DNA of 64,000 nucleotides from JBHOQX01 sp042408595 (GCA_042408595.1 JBHOQX010000082.1:39217-103216); one strand, 5' to 3'; positions 16,588-25,126 are shown, counted from the first letter of the stretch. Program-made: numbers and translations. Notes: generated by a model not told the origin, from the sequence alone.

Positions 16588-17727
16588 TTATGCATCAGGA
16601 CAGATCCGCCCGCCGCCCAGCACGTGCTCGCCATCGTAAAAGACCGCCGCCTGCCCGGGCGTGATGGCGCGCTGTGGCGCGTCGAAGCGGACACGCACAG
16701 CACCTTCTGCCAGCGGCTCGACCAGAGCATTCGCCGCGGCGGCATGCGAGCGGATCTGCACCTGGCAGCGGAACGGCGCGAAGGGCCAGACGCCGCTGAC
16801 GAAGCTGACCCGTGTGGCGCGCAGCTCGCAGCGCTCAAGCGCGCTCGCTGGACCGACGATCACGGCGTTGCGCGCTGCGTCCAGCCGGGTGACGTAGAGC
16901 GGCCGCCCGCCGCCGAGGCCCAGGCCGCGTCGCTGCCCGACGGTGTAGAGCGGCAGCCCGGCGTGCTGCCCGAGCTCGCGGCCGGACTCATCCAGGATCG
17001 GGCCGGGGCGCAGGCTCTCCGGCCGCTCCTCGCGCAACAGGTTGCGGTAGTCCCCACCCGGCACGAAGCAGATGTCCTGGCTCTCCGGCCGGTCGGCGCT
17101 GGCCAGGCAGCGAGCCGCCGCCGCGGCGCGCACCTCTGCCTTGGTCAGCTCGCCGATCGGGAACAACAGCCGCGCTAGCTCCCGCTGCCCGAGCATGTGC
17201 AGCATGTACGACTGGTCCTTCTCCCGGTCGCGGGCGCGCAGCAATGCGTAGGGCGGCGGGCGGTGGACGCTGGATGAGGGCGCCGCCGCTGCGCCGACAG
17301 CGCCATCGGTCGCGCCTCGCCCCCCGTCCATCGTCCCGACCCGCGCGTAATGCCCCGTCGCAACATACTCGAACCCGAGCGCCTCGGCGCGGGCCAGCAA
17401 CGCGCGGAACTTGACTTCGCGGTTGCATTCCAGGCAGGGATTCGGTGTGAAGCCCTGGCTGTATTCGCGCAGGAAGTACTCGATCACAAAGCGGCGGAAC
17501 TCCGCCTGGTAGTTGAAGACGTAGTACGGGATGCCGAGCTGCCTGCAGACACGGCGGGCGCTCTCGGCGATCTCCTGCGAGCAGCAGAGGCTCTCGGCGA
17601 GGCGCTCGTCATCCCCCTCCCACAGGTGCATCGTCACACCGGTGACATCGTGCCCCTGCTCCAGCAGCAGCGCGGCGGCGAGCGAGCTGTCCACGCCCCC
17701 GCTCATGGCGACCATAACTCTTGCCAT
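16588..17727 (-). CDS. mnmA: tRNA 2-thiouridylase MnmA
   Basis: A 379-aa PP-loop enzyme that uses ATP and sulfur relayed by IscS/Tus-type donors to make s2U34 in tRNA Lys, Glu and Gln. It shows MVAMSGGVDSSLAAALL, VTGVTMHLWEG, TPNPCLECNREVKF (first catalytic Cys), SQDICFVPGG (second Cys) and AGLPLYTVGQRRGLG. ATG 17727 gives the canonical MARVMVAMSGG start. An insert of about 30 residues (coding 17247-17342, GTMDGGRGATDG...VHRPPPY) interrupts the usual GHYARV-to-KDQSY stretch. Upstream is a 139-nt leader after a TATAAT. Confidence 0.96.
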   Translation of the reverse strand: MARVMVAMSGGVDSSLAAALLLEQGHDVTGVTMHLWEGDDERLAESLCCSQEIAESARRVCRQLGIPYYVFNYQAEFRRFVIEYFLREYSQGFTPNPCLECNREVKFRALLARAEALGFEYVATGHYARVGTMDGGRGATDGAVGAAAAPSSSVHRPPPYALLRARDREKDQSYMLHMLGQRELARLLFPIGELTKAEVRAAAAARCLASADRPESQDICFVPGGDYRNLLREERPESLRPGPILDESGRELGQHAGLPLYTVGQRRGLGLGGGRPLYVTRLDAARNAVIVGPASALERCELRATRVSFVSGVWPFAPFRCQVQIRSHAAAANALVEPLAEGAVRVRFDAPQRAITPGQAAVFYDGEHVLGGGRICPDA

Positions 17728-17872
17728 TGATGGTATCTCTAGCGCGCTTCCAGCGCACGATCTGCAACCTTGACGTTGTGCCGCCGTCCGGCGGCCCTCC
17801 AATCCACGTCGGGGACCGGTTTCCGGGCGTGAGCTTCGCCACCCGTACACCACTCCAATCTGTTTTCGGCGC

Positions 17873-17878
17873 ATTATA
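17873..17878 (-). promoter_or_regulatory. TATAAT -10 box for mnmA, overlapping the mevalonate kinase stop codon
   Basis: Minus-strand TATAAT (17878-17873) contains the TAA stop (17876-17874) of the mevalonate kinase gene, exactly as seen for hisH. Here the first start codon is about 140 nt further on, so a structured leader is predicted, including a GCCGCC...GGCGGC hairpin near 17780-17797. Confidence 0.45.
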
Positions 17879-18986
17879 CCGCAGAATCCGGCCCGCCGCC
17901 CGGAACGACGGTTGTTTCCAGCACCCTGGCTGCTCCGGCCGCCAGCAGCGCGCGTCGGATGGAGTCCGAGCCGCCCGGCGGTGCCAGGGCGATCATCGCG
18001 CCGCCCCATCCGGCGCCGGAGAGCTTCGCGCCAGGCGCGCCCGCCGTGCGCGCTGCCGCCACCAGCCGGTCCAACTCCGGCGAGGAAACGCCGATCACCT
18101 GCAGCAGGCGATGGTTCTCGTCGAGGAGCCGCCCGAGCGCCGGCAGATCGCCCCGAGCTAGCGCCTCGCGCGCTGCGTGCACCACCGCGGCGACGGCATC
18201 GAACAATCCCTCGTAGCGCGCCGGCTCCGCCTGCCAGCGCCGCCGCACCTCATCGACCGGCAGCCGCGTGGCGCTGCGCACGCCGGTGTCGCCGATCACT
18301 AGGGTGAACGGCGCGGCGATGGCCAGCGGGGTGATGCGATTGGAATGCGGGGGGGGGAGCGCGGGGGGTGGAGCGCAGCGCTCGTTGGAGGTCGCGATGG
18401 CCTCGTGCCTCCCGGTCTCCTGCCCCCTGACGAACCACACCGCCTGCTCGTACGCCACGACCGTGTTATCGATTCCGCTCGGCGTACCGTGGAGCGCCCG
18501 CTCGCTCTCGTACACCAGAGCCGACACCTCGGCAGGCGGGAGCGCCTGGCCGAAGGCCGCGGCCAGCGCCCGCACGGCCGCCGTGGCGACCGCCGCGCCG
18601 CTGCCCATCCCGCTGGCGATCGGGATGGCCGAGGTGACCGTCAGCTCCAGGTCGGGCGCGGGGGGTGCGCCGAGGCGGGCCAGGGCGGCGGCGATCAGCC
18701 CGGCGAGTGGATCGCCCGGGGTGTCGACCGGGCGCCAGCGGCGCGCCAGGTCCGGCGCGTTGACGACCAGACCGCTCCCCGGCGGCCCGGCGGCCACCAC
18801 GGCCATGGCGCGCACGCCACTCACCGGCACAGCGATCGCCGGGCGGCCATAGACCACCGCGTGCTCGCCGCAGAGGATAAGCTTGGCGCAGGCGGAAGCG
18901 GACGATGGGCGAAGCACGCAGGACGGCGGGTTCGCATCGCCCTGCCGGCGCTCGCCGTTCGCCATCCGCCCCGTGTCAGAAGTCAT
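17874..18986 (-). CDS. mvk: Mevalonate kinase (GHMP family)
   Basis: A 370-aa GHMP kinase that phosphorylates mevalonate in the mevalonate route to isoprenoids. Motifs are CAKLILCGEHAVVYGRPAI (motif 1), TSAIPIASGMGSGAAVATA (ATP-binding motif 2), ERALHGTPSGIDN (catalytic region) and GAKLSGAGWGGAMIAL (motif 3). ATG 18986 forms an ATGA overlap with the guaA stop; ATG 18992 is two codons earlier. An Ala/Pro-rich insert (coding about 18340-18425) separates VWFVRG from LAIAAPFTLVIGDTG. No other mevalonate-pathway gene is in the window. Confidence 0.93.
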   Translation of the reverse strand: MTSDTGRMANGERRQGDANPPSCVLRPSSASACAKLILCGEHAVVYGRPAIAVPVSGVRAMAVVAAGPPGSGLVVNAPDLARRWRPVDTPGDPLAGLIAAALARLGAPPAPDLELTVTSAIPIASGMGSGAAVATAAVRALAAAFGQALPPAEVSALVYESERALHGTPSGIDNTVVAYEQAVWFVRGQETGRHEAIATSNERCAPPPALPPPHSNRITPLAIAAPFTLVIGDTGVRSATRLPVDEVRRRWQAEPARYEGLFDAVAAVVHAAREALARGDLPALGRLLDENHRLLQVIGVSSPELDRLVAAARTAGAPGAKLSGAGWGGAMIALAPPGGSDSIRRALLAAGAARVLETTVVPGGGPDSAV

Positions 18987-20521
18987 TCCCATTCAATCGT
19001 CGAGGGCGGCTTGGAGGAGATATCGTACACCACCCGGTTGACGCCCGGCACTTCGTTGACGATCCGGCGGCTGACGCGGGCCAGCAGGTCGTCCGGCAGG
19101 CGCGCCCAATCCGCCGTCATAAAATCCTCGGTCGTCACCGCGCGTAGCGCCACGACATCGGCGTAGGTGCGGCCGTCGCCCATCACCCCGACGCTCTGGA
19201 TCGGCAGGAGCACCGCGAACGCCTGCTGCGTCGCCCGGTAGAAACCGGCGGCGCGCAGCTCGGCCAGGAAGATCGCATCCGCCCGGCGCAGCGTCTCCAG
19301 TCGCTGCCAGGTGACCGGACCGAGCACGCGCACGGCCAGGCCGGGGCCGGGGAAGGGGTGCCGCCAGACCCACTCCTCCGGCAGGCCAAGCTCCAGCCCG
19401 GCGGCGCGCACCTCGTCCTTGAACAGGTAGCGCAACGGCTCGACCAGCTTCAGGTGCATATCCGCCGGCAGCCCGCCGACGTTGTGGTGCGTCTTGATCG
19501 TCACACCCTTCTGCCGGTCGGGCGCTTTGCTCTCGATCACATCCGGGTAGAGCGTGCCCTGCGCCAGGAACTGCACATCGCCCGCCCGCCGCGCCTCGCG
19601 CTCGAAGATGCGCACGAACTTCTCGCCGATGATCTTGCGCTTCTGCTCCGGATCGGCCACGCCGTCCAGCGCGGCGAGAAACTCCTCGACGGCATCCACG
19701 GCGACCAGCGGAACGTGGAAGTGCTCGCGGAAGGTGGTCACGACCTGTTCGGCCTCGCCGAGGCGCAGCAGCCCGTTGTTCACGAAGACGCATGTCAGCC
19801 GGTCGCCGATCGCGCGGTGGATGATCAGCGCCGCCACCGCTGAATCGACGCCGCCGGAGAGCGCGCAGATCACGCGGCCCTCGCCGACCTGCGCCCGCAC
19901 CTGCTCGACCGCCTCGGCGACGAAGCTGGACGCCCGCCAGCCGCCGTCGGCACGACAGATAACGTAGGCGAAATTCCGCAGCAGGTCGCGCCCGAAGCGG
20001 GTATGCACCACCTCCGGGTGGAACTGCAAGCCGTACCAGCGCCGCTGGTCGTCCCCCATCGCGGCGAAGGGCGAATTCTCGCTGCGCGCCAGCGGGTGAA
20101 AGCCCTCCGGCAGGCGCTCGATCCGATCGCCGTGGCTCATCCAGACCGGCTGCTCGCGGGGCGTGCCGGTGAAGAGCGGGTGGTCGCCGAGCAGCATGAT
20201 CGTCGCCGGGCCGAACTCGCGCTCGGCCGGCGGGGCGACGTGCCCGCCAAGCGCATGGCTCTGGAGCTGCATGCCGTAGCAGATGCCGAGCACTGGCAGG
20301 TCGCTCTCGCACACCCAGGCGGGAAGCTGCGGCGCGCCCGGCTCGTAGACGCTGGCCGGCCCGCCGGAGAGCACCAGGCCGACCGGATTGAGGCGGCGGA
20401 CCGCCTCCTCCGGCGCATCGTGGGGCAGCAACTCGCTGTAGACACCCAGCTCGCGCAGGCGGCGGACGATCAGTTGCGCCGTCTGCGAGCCGAAGTCGAG
20501 CACCGGGATGGATTGGGGCAT
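18983..20521 (-). CDS. guaA: GMP synthase (glutamine-hydrolysing)
   Basis: A 512-aa two-domain enzyme that aminates XMP to GMP. The class I amidotransferase domain (1-190) has LVLSGGPASVYE, VLGICYGMQ (Cys) and LQFHPEV (His, Glu). The ATP-pyrophosphatase domain has CALSGGVDSAVAALI, and the dimerisation domain ends with DISSKPPSTIEWE, the family C-terminus. Standard length with no insert. It overlaps the mevalonate kinase start by 4 bp, indicating co-transcription, and diverges from sixA. Confidence 0.98.
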   Translation of the reverse strand: MPQSIPVLDFGSQTAQLIVRRLRELGVYSELLPHDAPEEAVRRLNPVGLVLSGGPASVYEPGAPQLPAWVCESDLPVLGICYGMQLQSHALGGHVAPPAEREFGPATIMLLGDHPLFTGTPREQPVWMSHGDRIERLPEGFHPLARSENSPFAAMGDDQRRWYGLQFHPEVVHTRFGRDLLRNFAYVICRADGGWRASSFVAEAVEQVRAQVGEGRVICALSGGVDSAVAALIIHRAIGDRLTCVFVNNGLLRLGEAEQVVTTFREHFHVPLVAVDAVEEFLAALDGVADPEQKRKIIGEKFVRIFEREARRAGDVQFLAQGTLYPDVIESKAPDRQKGVTIKTHHNVGGLPADMHLKLVEPLRYLFKDEVRAAGLELGLPEEWVWRHPFPGPGLAVRVLGPVTWQRLETLRRADAIFLAELRAAGFYRATQQAFAVLLPIQSVGVMGDGRTYADVVALRAVTTEDFMTADWARLPDDLLARVSRRIVNEVPGVNRVVYDISSKPPSTIEWE

Positions 20522-20741
20522 GGTATCATCCGTAGCATGTCATTCGTGGTGCGTAGGTCCGGGGCGGCGGACGGCGGACGAATGATACATGACCAATGAA
20601 TCATGATCAACGGCACAGTGTGGCACTGCGCCATCTTGTCATCGTCCCACCCGCTCCCCACGCTCCCGCCGCAACACTGATTCCTGGCGTTTGCGTCGCT
20701 GACCGCTGGAATCCGGATTATAGCACGAGAGGCCGACGCCG

Positions 20742-21218
20742 ATGGAACTCTACCTGTTGCGCCACGCAATCGCCGCCGATGCGCCACCGCCCGGTGGAAG
20801 CGATGCCGACCGGGCGCTAACGGCCGATGGGATCGCGAAGATGAAGGCCGCCGCGCGCGGCATGCGCCGCCTCGGCATCCAGCCGGATGTGCTGCTCTCC
20901 AGCCCGCTGCTGCGCGCCCAGCAGACGGCCGAGATCGCAGCGCAGGAGCTCGGCCTGGAGGTCGCCCTGGCGGACGAGTTGACGCCGGGCTGCGACCTGG
21001 CGGCGCTGGCGGCGCTTCTGCGGGCCCACCCGCGCGCCAGCCGCCCGATGATCGTCGGCCACGAGCCGGACTTCAGCGGCCTGATCCGGGCGCTCACCGG
21101 CGGCGCGGCAGAGATGAAGAAGGGGGGCCTGGCACGGATCGACGCTGACGCGATCGAGCCCGGCGCAGGCCGGCTGATCTTCCTCCTCCCGCCGCGCGTC
21201 CTGCGAGCTATTGGCTGA
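20742..21218 (+). CDS. sixA: SixA-type phosphohistidine phosphatase
   Basis: A 158-aa branch-2 histidine phosphatase. The catalytic motif is YLLRHAIAAD (Arg-His), with SSPLLRAQQTAEI and the second histidine in IVGHEPDFSGLIRAL. SixA removes phosphate from histidine of HPt-type phosphocarriers. ATG 20742 begins MELYLLRHA. A TATAGC box at about 20718 would give a short leader. Confidence 0.92.
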   Translation: MELYLLRHAIAADAPPPGGSDADRALTADGIAKMKAAARGMRRLGIQPDVLLSSPLLRAQQTAEIAAQELGLEVALADELTPGCDLAALAALLRAHPRASRPMIVGHEPDFSGLIRALTGGAAEMKKGGLARIDADAIEPGAGRLIFLLPPRVLRAIG

Positions 21219-21225
21219 GATGTTA

Positions 21226-21297
21226 ACCACGAAGCGCACAAAGGCGAAGCCAGCTGCCATTTTCGTATCCTTCGTGGTTGTTCGTGCGCTTCGTGGT
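21226..21297. repeat. Imperfect inverted repeat of ACCACGAAGCGCAC type
   Basis: ACCACGAAGCGCAC (21226-21239) is perfectly inverted at 21284-21297, and a further CTTCGTGGTTG copy lies between them. Similar 'accacgaag' elements are scattered through many environmental bacterial genomes. It separates sixA from the MFS gene and may form a long hairpin. Confidence 0.7.
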
Positions 21298-21316
21298 TGT
21301 TTGACTGAGCGTCTCC

Positions 21317-22606
21317 ATGACCATACAGCCCGTGGGCTATACCGCGCTGTTGCGGCGCAACCGCGCCTTTCGCCGCCTGTGGTACGCCCAGATCGTCAGC
21401 CAGCTCGGCGACTGGCTTGACTCCATCGCGCTCTATGCCCTGTTGTACCGCATCACCGGCTCGGCGCAGGCGGTCGGCGGGCTGCTGGTGGCGCAGTTCC
21501 TCCCCTCGGCGCTGGTCGGCCTGTGGGCCGGCGTGCTGATCGACCGGCTGCCGCGCAAGTGGGTGATGATCGCCGCCGACCTCGGGCGGGCGCTGCTGGT
21601 GCTGCCGTTTCTGTTCGTGCACGATGCGGGCGACGTGTGGATCGTCTACCTCTGCACCGTGCTGAAGGTCGCGCTCACCACCTTTTTCGAGCCAGCGCGC
21701 ACGGCGGCGATCGCGGCGGTCGCCGCGCCGGAGGAGCTGGTCGCGGCGAACGGCATCAGCGGGGCGACCTGGTCGGCGGTGCTGGCGCTCGGGGGCGCGC
21801 TGGGCGGGCTGGTGGCCGGGGCGCTCGGCGTCGCCGCGGCCTTTCTGCTCGATTCGGCCTCGTTCCTGTTGTCCGCGGCGCTGATCTGGCACGTGCCGAT
21901 CCACGAGCCGCACCTGGATGGGCGGGTGCGCCACAACCCGTTCGCCGAGTTGGCGGATGGATTTCGCTACGCCTTCAGCCAGCGTGATGTCCTGATTCTC
22001 ACCGTGACAAAGGGCGTGTGGAGCCTGGGCGCAGGGGTGCTGCTGTTGCTGACGATCGTCGGGCGCACGGTGTTCCCGCTCGGGCAGGATGCCGCGCTGA
22101 GCATCGGGCTGCTGTACGCGGCGCGCGGCGTCGGCGCGGGCATCGGGCCGATCGTGGCGCAGCGCATCGGGCGGGGCGCGCCCGGGTTCATGCGGCGGGC
22201 GATCGGCGTCGCCTTCATCATCACCGGCCTGGGCTACCTCGGGTTGAGCGGCGCGCCGACCCTCCCGCTGGCGGCGCTGTGCGTGCTGGTGGCACATATC
22301 GGCGGAAGCATCCAGTGGGTCTACAGCACGACCCTGCTGCAGATGACCGTGCCGCCACGCTTGCAAGGGCGGGTCTTCGGCGCGGAGTATGCGCTGATGA
22401 CGCTCGCCACCTCGTTATCGAACTACCGGACCGGCGTCGCCGCGGATGCCGGCTGGGGTCCGCAGGCGCTCTCGCTGGCGCTGGCGGCAGCGTTCGCCGC
22501 GCCAGGGCTGCTGATGCTGGCGCTGTTGTGGCGAGAACCAGCGCCAGCGGCGGTCGCGGCAGGTGAGCGGGTGGCACGATTACAGGGCGACAGGGTGATA
22601 CGGTGA
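21317..22606 (+). CDS. MFS transporter (enterobactin/macrolide-exporter-like)
   Basis: A 429-aa protein with about 12 transmembrane helices. It begins LLRRNRAFRRLWYAQIVSQLGDWLDSIAL, contains the loop LIDRLPRKWVMIAADLGRALLVLP (motif A-like) and FFEPARTAAIAAV, typical of MFS_3/EntS-like exporters of drugs or siderophores. Substrate is unknown. The last 15 or so residues (AAGERVARLQGDRVIR) are encoded by a GTGACA-type repeat, so the stop codon lies within repeat DNA. Confidence 0.88.
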   Translation: MTIQPVGYTALLRRNRAFRRLWYAQIVSQLGDWLDSIALYALLYRITGSAQAVGGLLVAQFLPSALVGLWAGVLIDRLPRKWVMIAADLGRALLVLPFLFVHDAGDVWIVYLCTVLKVALTTFFEPARTAAIAAVAAPEELVAANGISGATWSAVLALGGALGGLVAGALGVAAAFLLDSASFLLSAALIWHVPIHEPHLDGRVRHNPFAELADGFRYAFSQRDVLILTVTKGVWSLGAGVLLLLTIVGRTVFPLGQDAALSIGLLYAARGVGAGIGPIVAQRIGRGAPGFMRRAIGVAFIITGLGYLGLSGAPTLPLAALCVLVAHIGGSIQWVYSTTLLQMTVPPRLQGRVFGAEYALMTLATSLSNYRTGVAADAGWGPQALSLALAAAFAAPGLLMLALLWREPAPAAVAAGERVARLQGDRVIR

Positions 22607-22625
22607 CAGGGGACACGGTGACGCT
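22562..22625 (+). repeat. GTGACA-type 10-bp repeats overlapping the 3' end of the MFS gene
   Basis: GGTGAGCGGGTGGCA (22562-22576) is identical to 32941-32955. It is followed by CAGGGTGATA, CGGTGACAGG and ACACGGTGAC units on a rough 10-bp period. The repeat supplies the C-terminal codons and stop of the MFS gene and continues into the spacer. Confidence 0.65.
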
Positions 22626-22697
22626 CTCTCACCTCCCACCATCATGCATCATCCGTACTCTCTGCAATCTGCAATCGCCTCAGCTCCTCGCCCCGCG

Positions 22698-24137
22698 CTA
22701 TCGCAGCCAGGCGACCGGCGAGGCGAAATCGACATTCGACACCAGGCGCTCGGCTGGGTCGCCGCCGGGCGTCCAGCGCCAGATCTCGCCGGGTTGCTCG
22801 CCGCCGAACGGCTCGCTGGGCGACAGGCCGGGCCGCCAGCCGGCGGGCAACAGCACGGCGAGCGCCGCGCCCTCCGGCGACCAGGCAGCGGCCTGGGCGC
22901 GCGGCAGCCGCGCCAGCCTCCGGCCGGCGAAGGTCATCGGCCCATCCGGCATCGGCAGCTCCTCCTGTTCGCCGAGACGCACGACCGTGACCGACCAGTT
23001 GTCTGCGCCGCCGAAGCCGCGCGCATCGCTGTAGTTATGCTCGATCAGCGCCACGTCGCGCCCGTTCGGTGCGAAGCGCGCTGGCAGCAGCCAGCCGGCC
23101 CCAGCGGCAAACGGCTTGCCCTTGCCCTCGAACGAGCCGCCGATCTCACTCAGGTCAATGTCCACCAGCGCCCGATAGCCGAGAAAGCGATGGTAGGCGA
23201 GCCGCCCACCATCTGGCGCGAAGGCCGGCGCGTAGACCAGCCGCCCTCTGTGGGGCGGCGGCGCGTCCGCGCCCGCGGCCACGGCAAAGTTCCAGCCATG
23301 CTCGCCCCGACGGTTGACCAGGCGGATGGTGTTGGCGATCGTCGGGCCGTTGGTTATGCCAGGCTCCCAGGCGGTCGGCGGCGTGGCGAAGGCCAGCCGT
23401 CGGCCGTCGGGGGAGAGCGCCGGGTCGCAGCCCCGCCCGAGGGTCGCCTCGCCGCCGGAGGCCATGTCGCGCACCCGCACCTCGCTTGCGCTGCACCAGA
23501 GCGCCCAGTCCGGCCAGGAGCGCGGGTACGGGTCGCTCGAGTCGCTGGCGGCGTAGGCCAGCGCCCCGCCGTCGCCGGACCAGGCGGGCGTCGCCTCGAC
23601 ACGGGCCGGGCCGTCGCGGGTAAGCTGCGCGAGGCCGCTGCCGTCGCGCCGGACGAGCCAGAGATCGATGCGGCGGTCCACTTCGCGGATCAGCGCGATC
23701 TGTGCGCCGTCCGGGCTGGCGGCGAAGTCGAGCACGTGGTCGGCGAGGGTGCGCTCCGTGCTGGCGGCAGGTGCGTAGGCGACAAGTGCGCCGCCGCGCA
23801 GGAACAGCACCTCACCGCCAGCAGGGGCGGGCGCAGGCGCAGGCGATTCGCTCGGATGAGTCGGTTCAGGCGCCGGGGCGGTCGGAACAGCGGTGGGCGC
23901 GGCCGTCGGTGCGAACGTCGGCGCAGCGGTCGGAAGCGCCGTCGGCACAGGCGATGGCGCGAGCGTCGGCTGGACCGTCGGCGCAGCCGTCGGCGCGCGT
24001 GTCGCCGTGGGCGTCGGGGCCGGCGGGACCGTCGGCGAGGGCGCGGGCGAAGGGGCGGGCGCGGCGGGGCTGCCGCAGCCGCCCAGCAGCCCGAGCATCA
24101 GCAGCCCGGCAAGAATGTGGCGGCGCGCTTGCAGCAT
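22698..24137 (-). CDS. Lipoprotein with Pro/Thr-rich stalk and PD40/TolB-like beta-propeller
   Basis: A 479-aa exported protein. The lipobox LLGGC follows MLQARRHILAGLLML, so it is lipid-anchored outside the cell. Residues about 25-110 are an Ala/Pro/Thr linker of PTAAPT and PSPVPT repeats. The rest is a WD40-like (PD40) propeller with recurring SPDGAQIAL, SGDGGALAYA, SPDGRRLAF, APDGGRLAYHR and APNGRDVALI blades. ATG 24137 has AAAGGAG upstream. It may bind ligands or peptidoglycan-associated partners; no enzyme motif is visible. Confidence 0.85.
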   Translation of the reverse strand: MLQARRHILAGLLMLGLLGGCGSPAAPAPSPAPSPTVPPAPTPTATRAPTAAPTVQPTLAPSPVPTALPTAAPTFAPTAAPTAVPTAPAPEPTHPSESPAPAPAPAGGEVLFLRGGALVAYAPAASTERTLADHVLDFAASPDGAQIALIREVDRRIDLWLVRRDGSGLAQLTRDGPARVEATPAWSGDGGALAYAASDSSDPYPRSWPDWALWCSASEVRVRDMASGGEATLGRGCDPALSPDGRRLAFATPPTAWEPGITNGPTIANTIRLVNRRGEHGWNFAVAAGADAPPPHRGRLVYAPAFAPDGGRLAYHRFLGYRALVDIDLSEIGGSFEGKGKPFAAGAGWLLPARFAPNGRDVALIEHNYSDARGFGGADNWSVTVVRLGEQEELPMPDGPMTFAGRRLARLPRAQAAAWSPEGAALAVLLPAGWRPGLSPSEPFGGEQPGEIWRWTPGGDPAERLVSNVDFASPVAWLR

Positions 24138-24194
24138 GGTCGCTCCTTTCCGGCGGTACAGGCATGATTCTACCACGCGGAAGCTGGCGAGAGG

Positions 24195-24277
24195 GATGAT
24201 GACACGATGACACGATGACACGATGAACTGATGACAGGGTGACGAGGTGACACGGTGACAAGATGACAGGGTGACAC
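24195..24277 (+). repeat. Tandem GATGACAC / GGTGACA repeat array
   Basis: Eight or so degenerate 10-bp units (GATGACAC, GATGACAC, GATGACAC, GATGAACT, GATGACAG, GGTGACGA, GGTGACAC, GGTGACAA, GATGACAG, GGTGACAC) run head to tail upstream of the CBS-protein gene. The unit recurs at 22562-22625, 28801-28853 and 32941-32972. Confidence 0.85.
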
Positions 24278-24310
24278 CGTCCGCCGTCCGCCGTGTCCGA
24301 TCCCGGCGTA

Positions 24311-24319
24311 TGCTACAAT
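24311..24319 (+). promoter_or_regulatory. Extended -10 box for the HEPN-like/CBS gene
   Basis: TGCTACAAT is an extended -10 (TGn plus TACAAT) ending 25 nt before ATG 24345, with GCGAGG as ribosome-binding site. No clear -35 is seen. The tandem GTGACA array ends about 34 bp upstream. Confidence 0.45.
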
Positions 24320-24344
24320 GCCGGCGCGCTGAGCGAGGTGATCT

Positions 24345-25109
24345 ATGCCCCGACCCCGCAGGCCTGAGCGTGCGCCGCCGCCGCCGTACAGCTTTGCACA
24401 GCGGCTGGCCGCCCTGTGGGCCCTGCTGCCGGGCGACCCGGCGGGGGCCGGCGATCAGGCGCTGAAGCTGCTGGAGGAGTATCTGGAGCGCCTGGCTCAG
24501 GGGTGTGGCTTTCGCGGCGAGGCCGGGATGGGGCGATATGTCCAGTTCCTGCGCGGACGCGACGCGCTGCCGGGCGCGACGCTCGACCGGGCCGAGGGCT
24601 ACACGCAGGCACGGAACTGTCTGGCGCACACCTACGGTCTCCAGCCGACGCCAGCGCTCGCGGCGGAAGTGCTCGATTTTGTCGCTGAACTGCTGAAACA
24701 GGGCGCGGTGACTGCCGGCGAGGTGATGACGCGCGACGTGCGCACGGTAGGCGCCGGCGAGCCGCTGGCGCTGGCGCGCGACCTGATGCTGCGCGAGGGG
24801 TATGGGCGGCTGCCAGTGCTGCGCGATGGTGGCGGAATCGTCGGGCTGCTGACCGAGCGCGATGTCGTGCTGGCGCAGTCGCTCGCGGAGCGGACGGGCC
24901 GGACGCTGGCGGGGCTGACGGTCGGCGAGGCGCTGCCGGAGGACGCCGTGGAGCGGCTGGTGCTGGCCGCGCCGGAAGCCTCGCTGGAGGAGGTGACGGC
25001 TCTGCTGCGCCGCACCGGTGTGGTGGCCTGCCTGGTCACACCGCACGGCCGGCGCGAGGAGCGGCCCGTGGGCATCATCACGCACGCCGACCTGCTGTTT
25101 CAGCTGTGA
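24345..25109 (+). CDS. CBS-pair protein with an N-terminal HEPN-like helical domain
   Basis: A 254-aa cytosolic protein. Residues about 125-250 hold two CBS motifs (VMTRDVRTVGAGEPLALARDLM, RLPVLRDGGGIVGLLTERDVV, then LEEVTALLRRTGVVACLV and GIITHADLL), which usually bind adenosyl nucleotides. The N-terminal 115 residues are helical and contain RNCLAH at residues 90-95, matching the RNxxxH signature of HEPN ribonucleases and nucleotide-binding domains. The downstream esterase start abuts the stop (GTGA overlap if GTG 25106 is used). A nucleotide-controlled RNase or RNA-binding switch is possible but inferred from one motif. Confidence 0.75.
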   Translation: MPRPRRPERAPPPPYSFAQRLAALWALLPGDPAGAGDQALKLLEEYLERLAQGCGFRGEAGMGRYVQFLRGRDALPGATLDRAEGYTQARNCLAHTYGLQPTPALAAEVLDFVAELLKQGAVTAGEVMTRDVRTVGAGEPLALARDLMLREGYGRLPVLRDGGGIVGLLTERDVVLAQSLAERTGRTLAGLTVGEALPEDAVERLVLAAPEASLEEVTALLRRTGVVACLVTPHGRREERPVGIITHADLLFQL

Positions 25110-25126
25110 GGCCGAAGAGCGCTCGT

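Noticed and set aside
17728..17872. Known riboswitch in the mnmA leader
   Set aside because: I compared it by eye with fluoride, ZTP, preQ1 and c-di-GMP consensus features and none fits.
20750..22366. 538-codon minus-strand open frame opposite sixA and the MFS gene
   Set aside because: Shadow of two well-supported plus-strand genes; composition is His/Arg/Gln-rich and unlike a real protein.
24195..24277. CRISPR array
   Set aside because: Units are 10 bp and contiguous with no unique spacers; no cas genes nearby.
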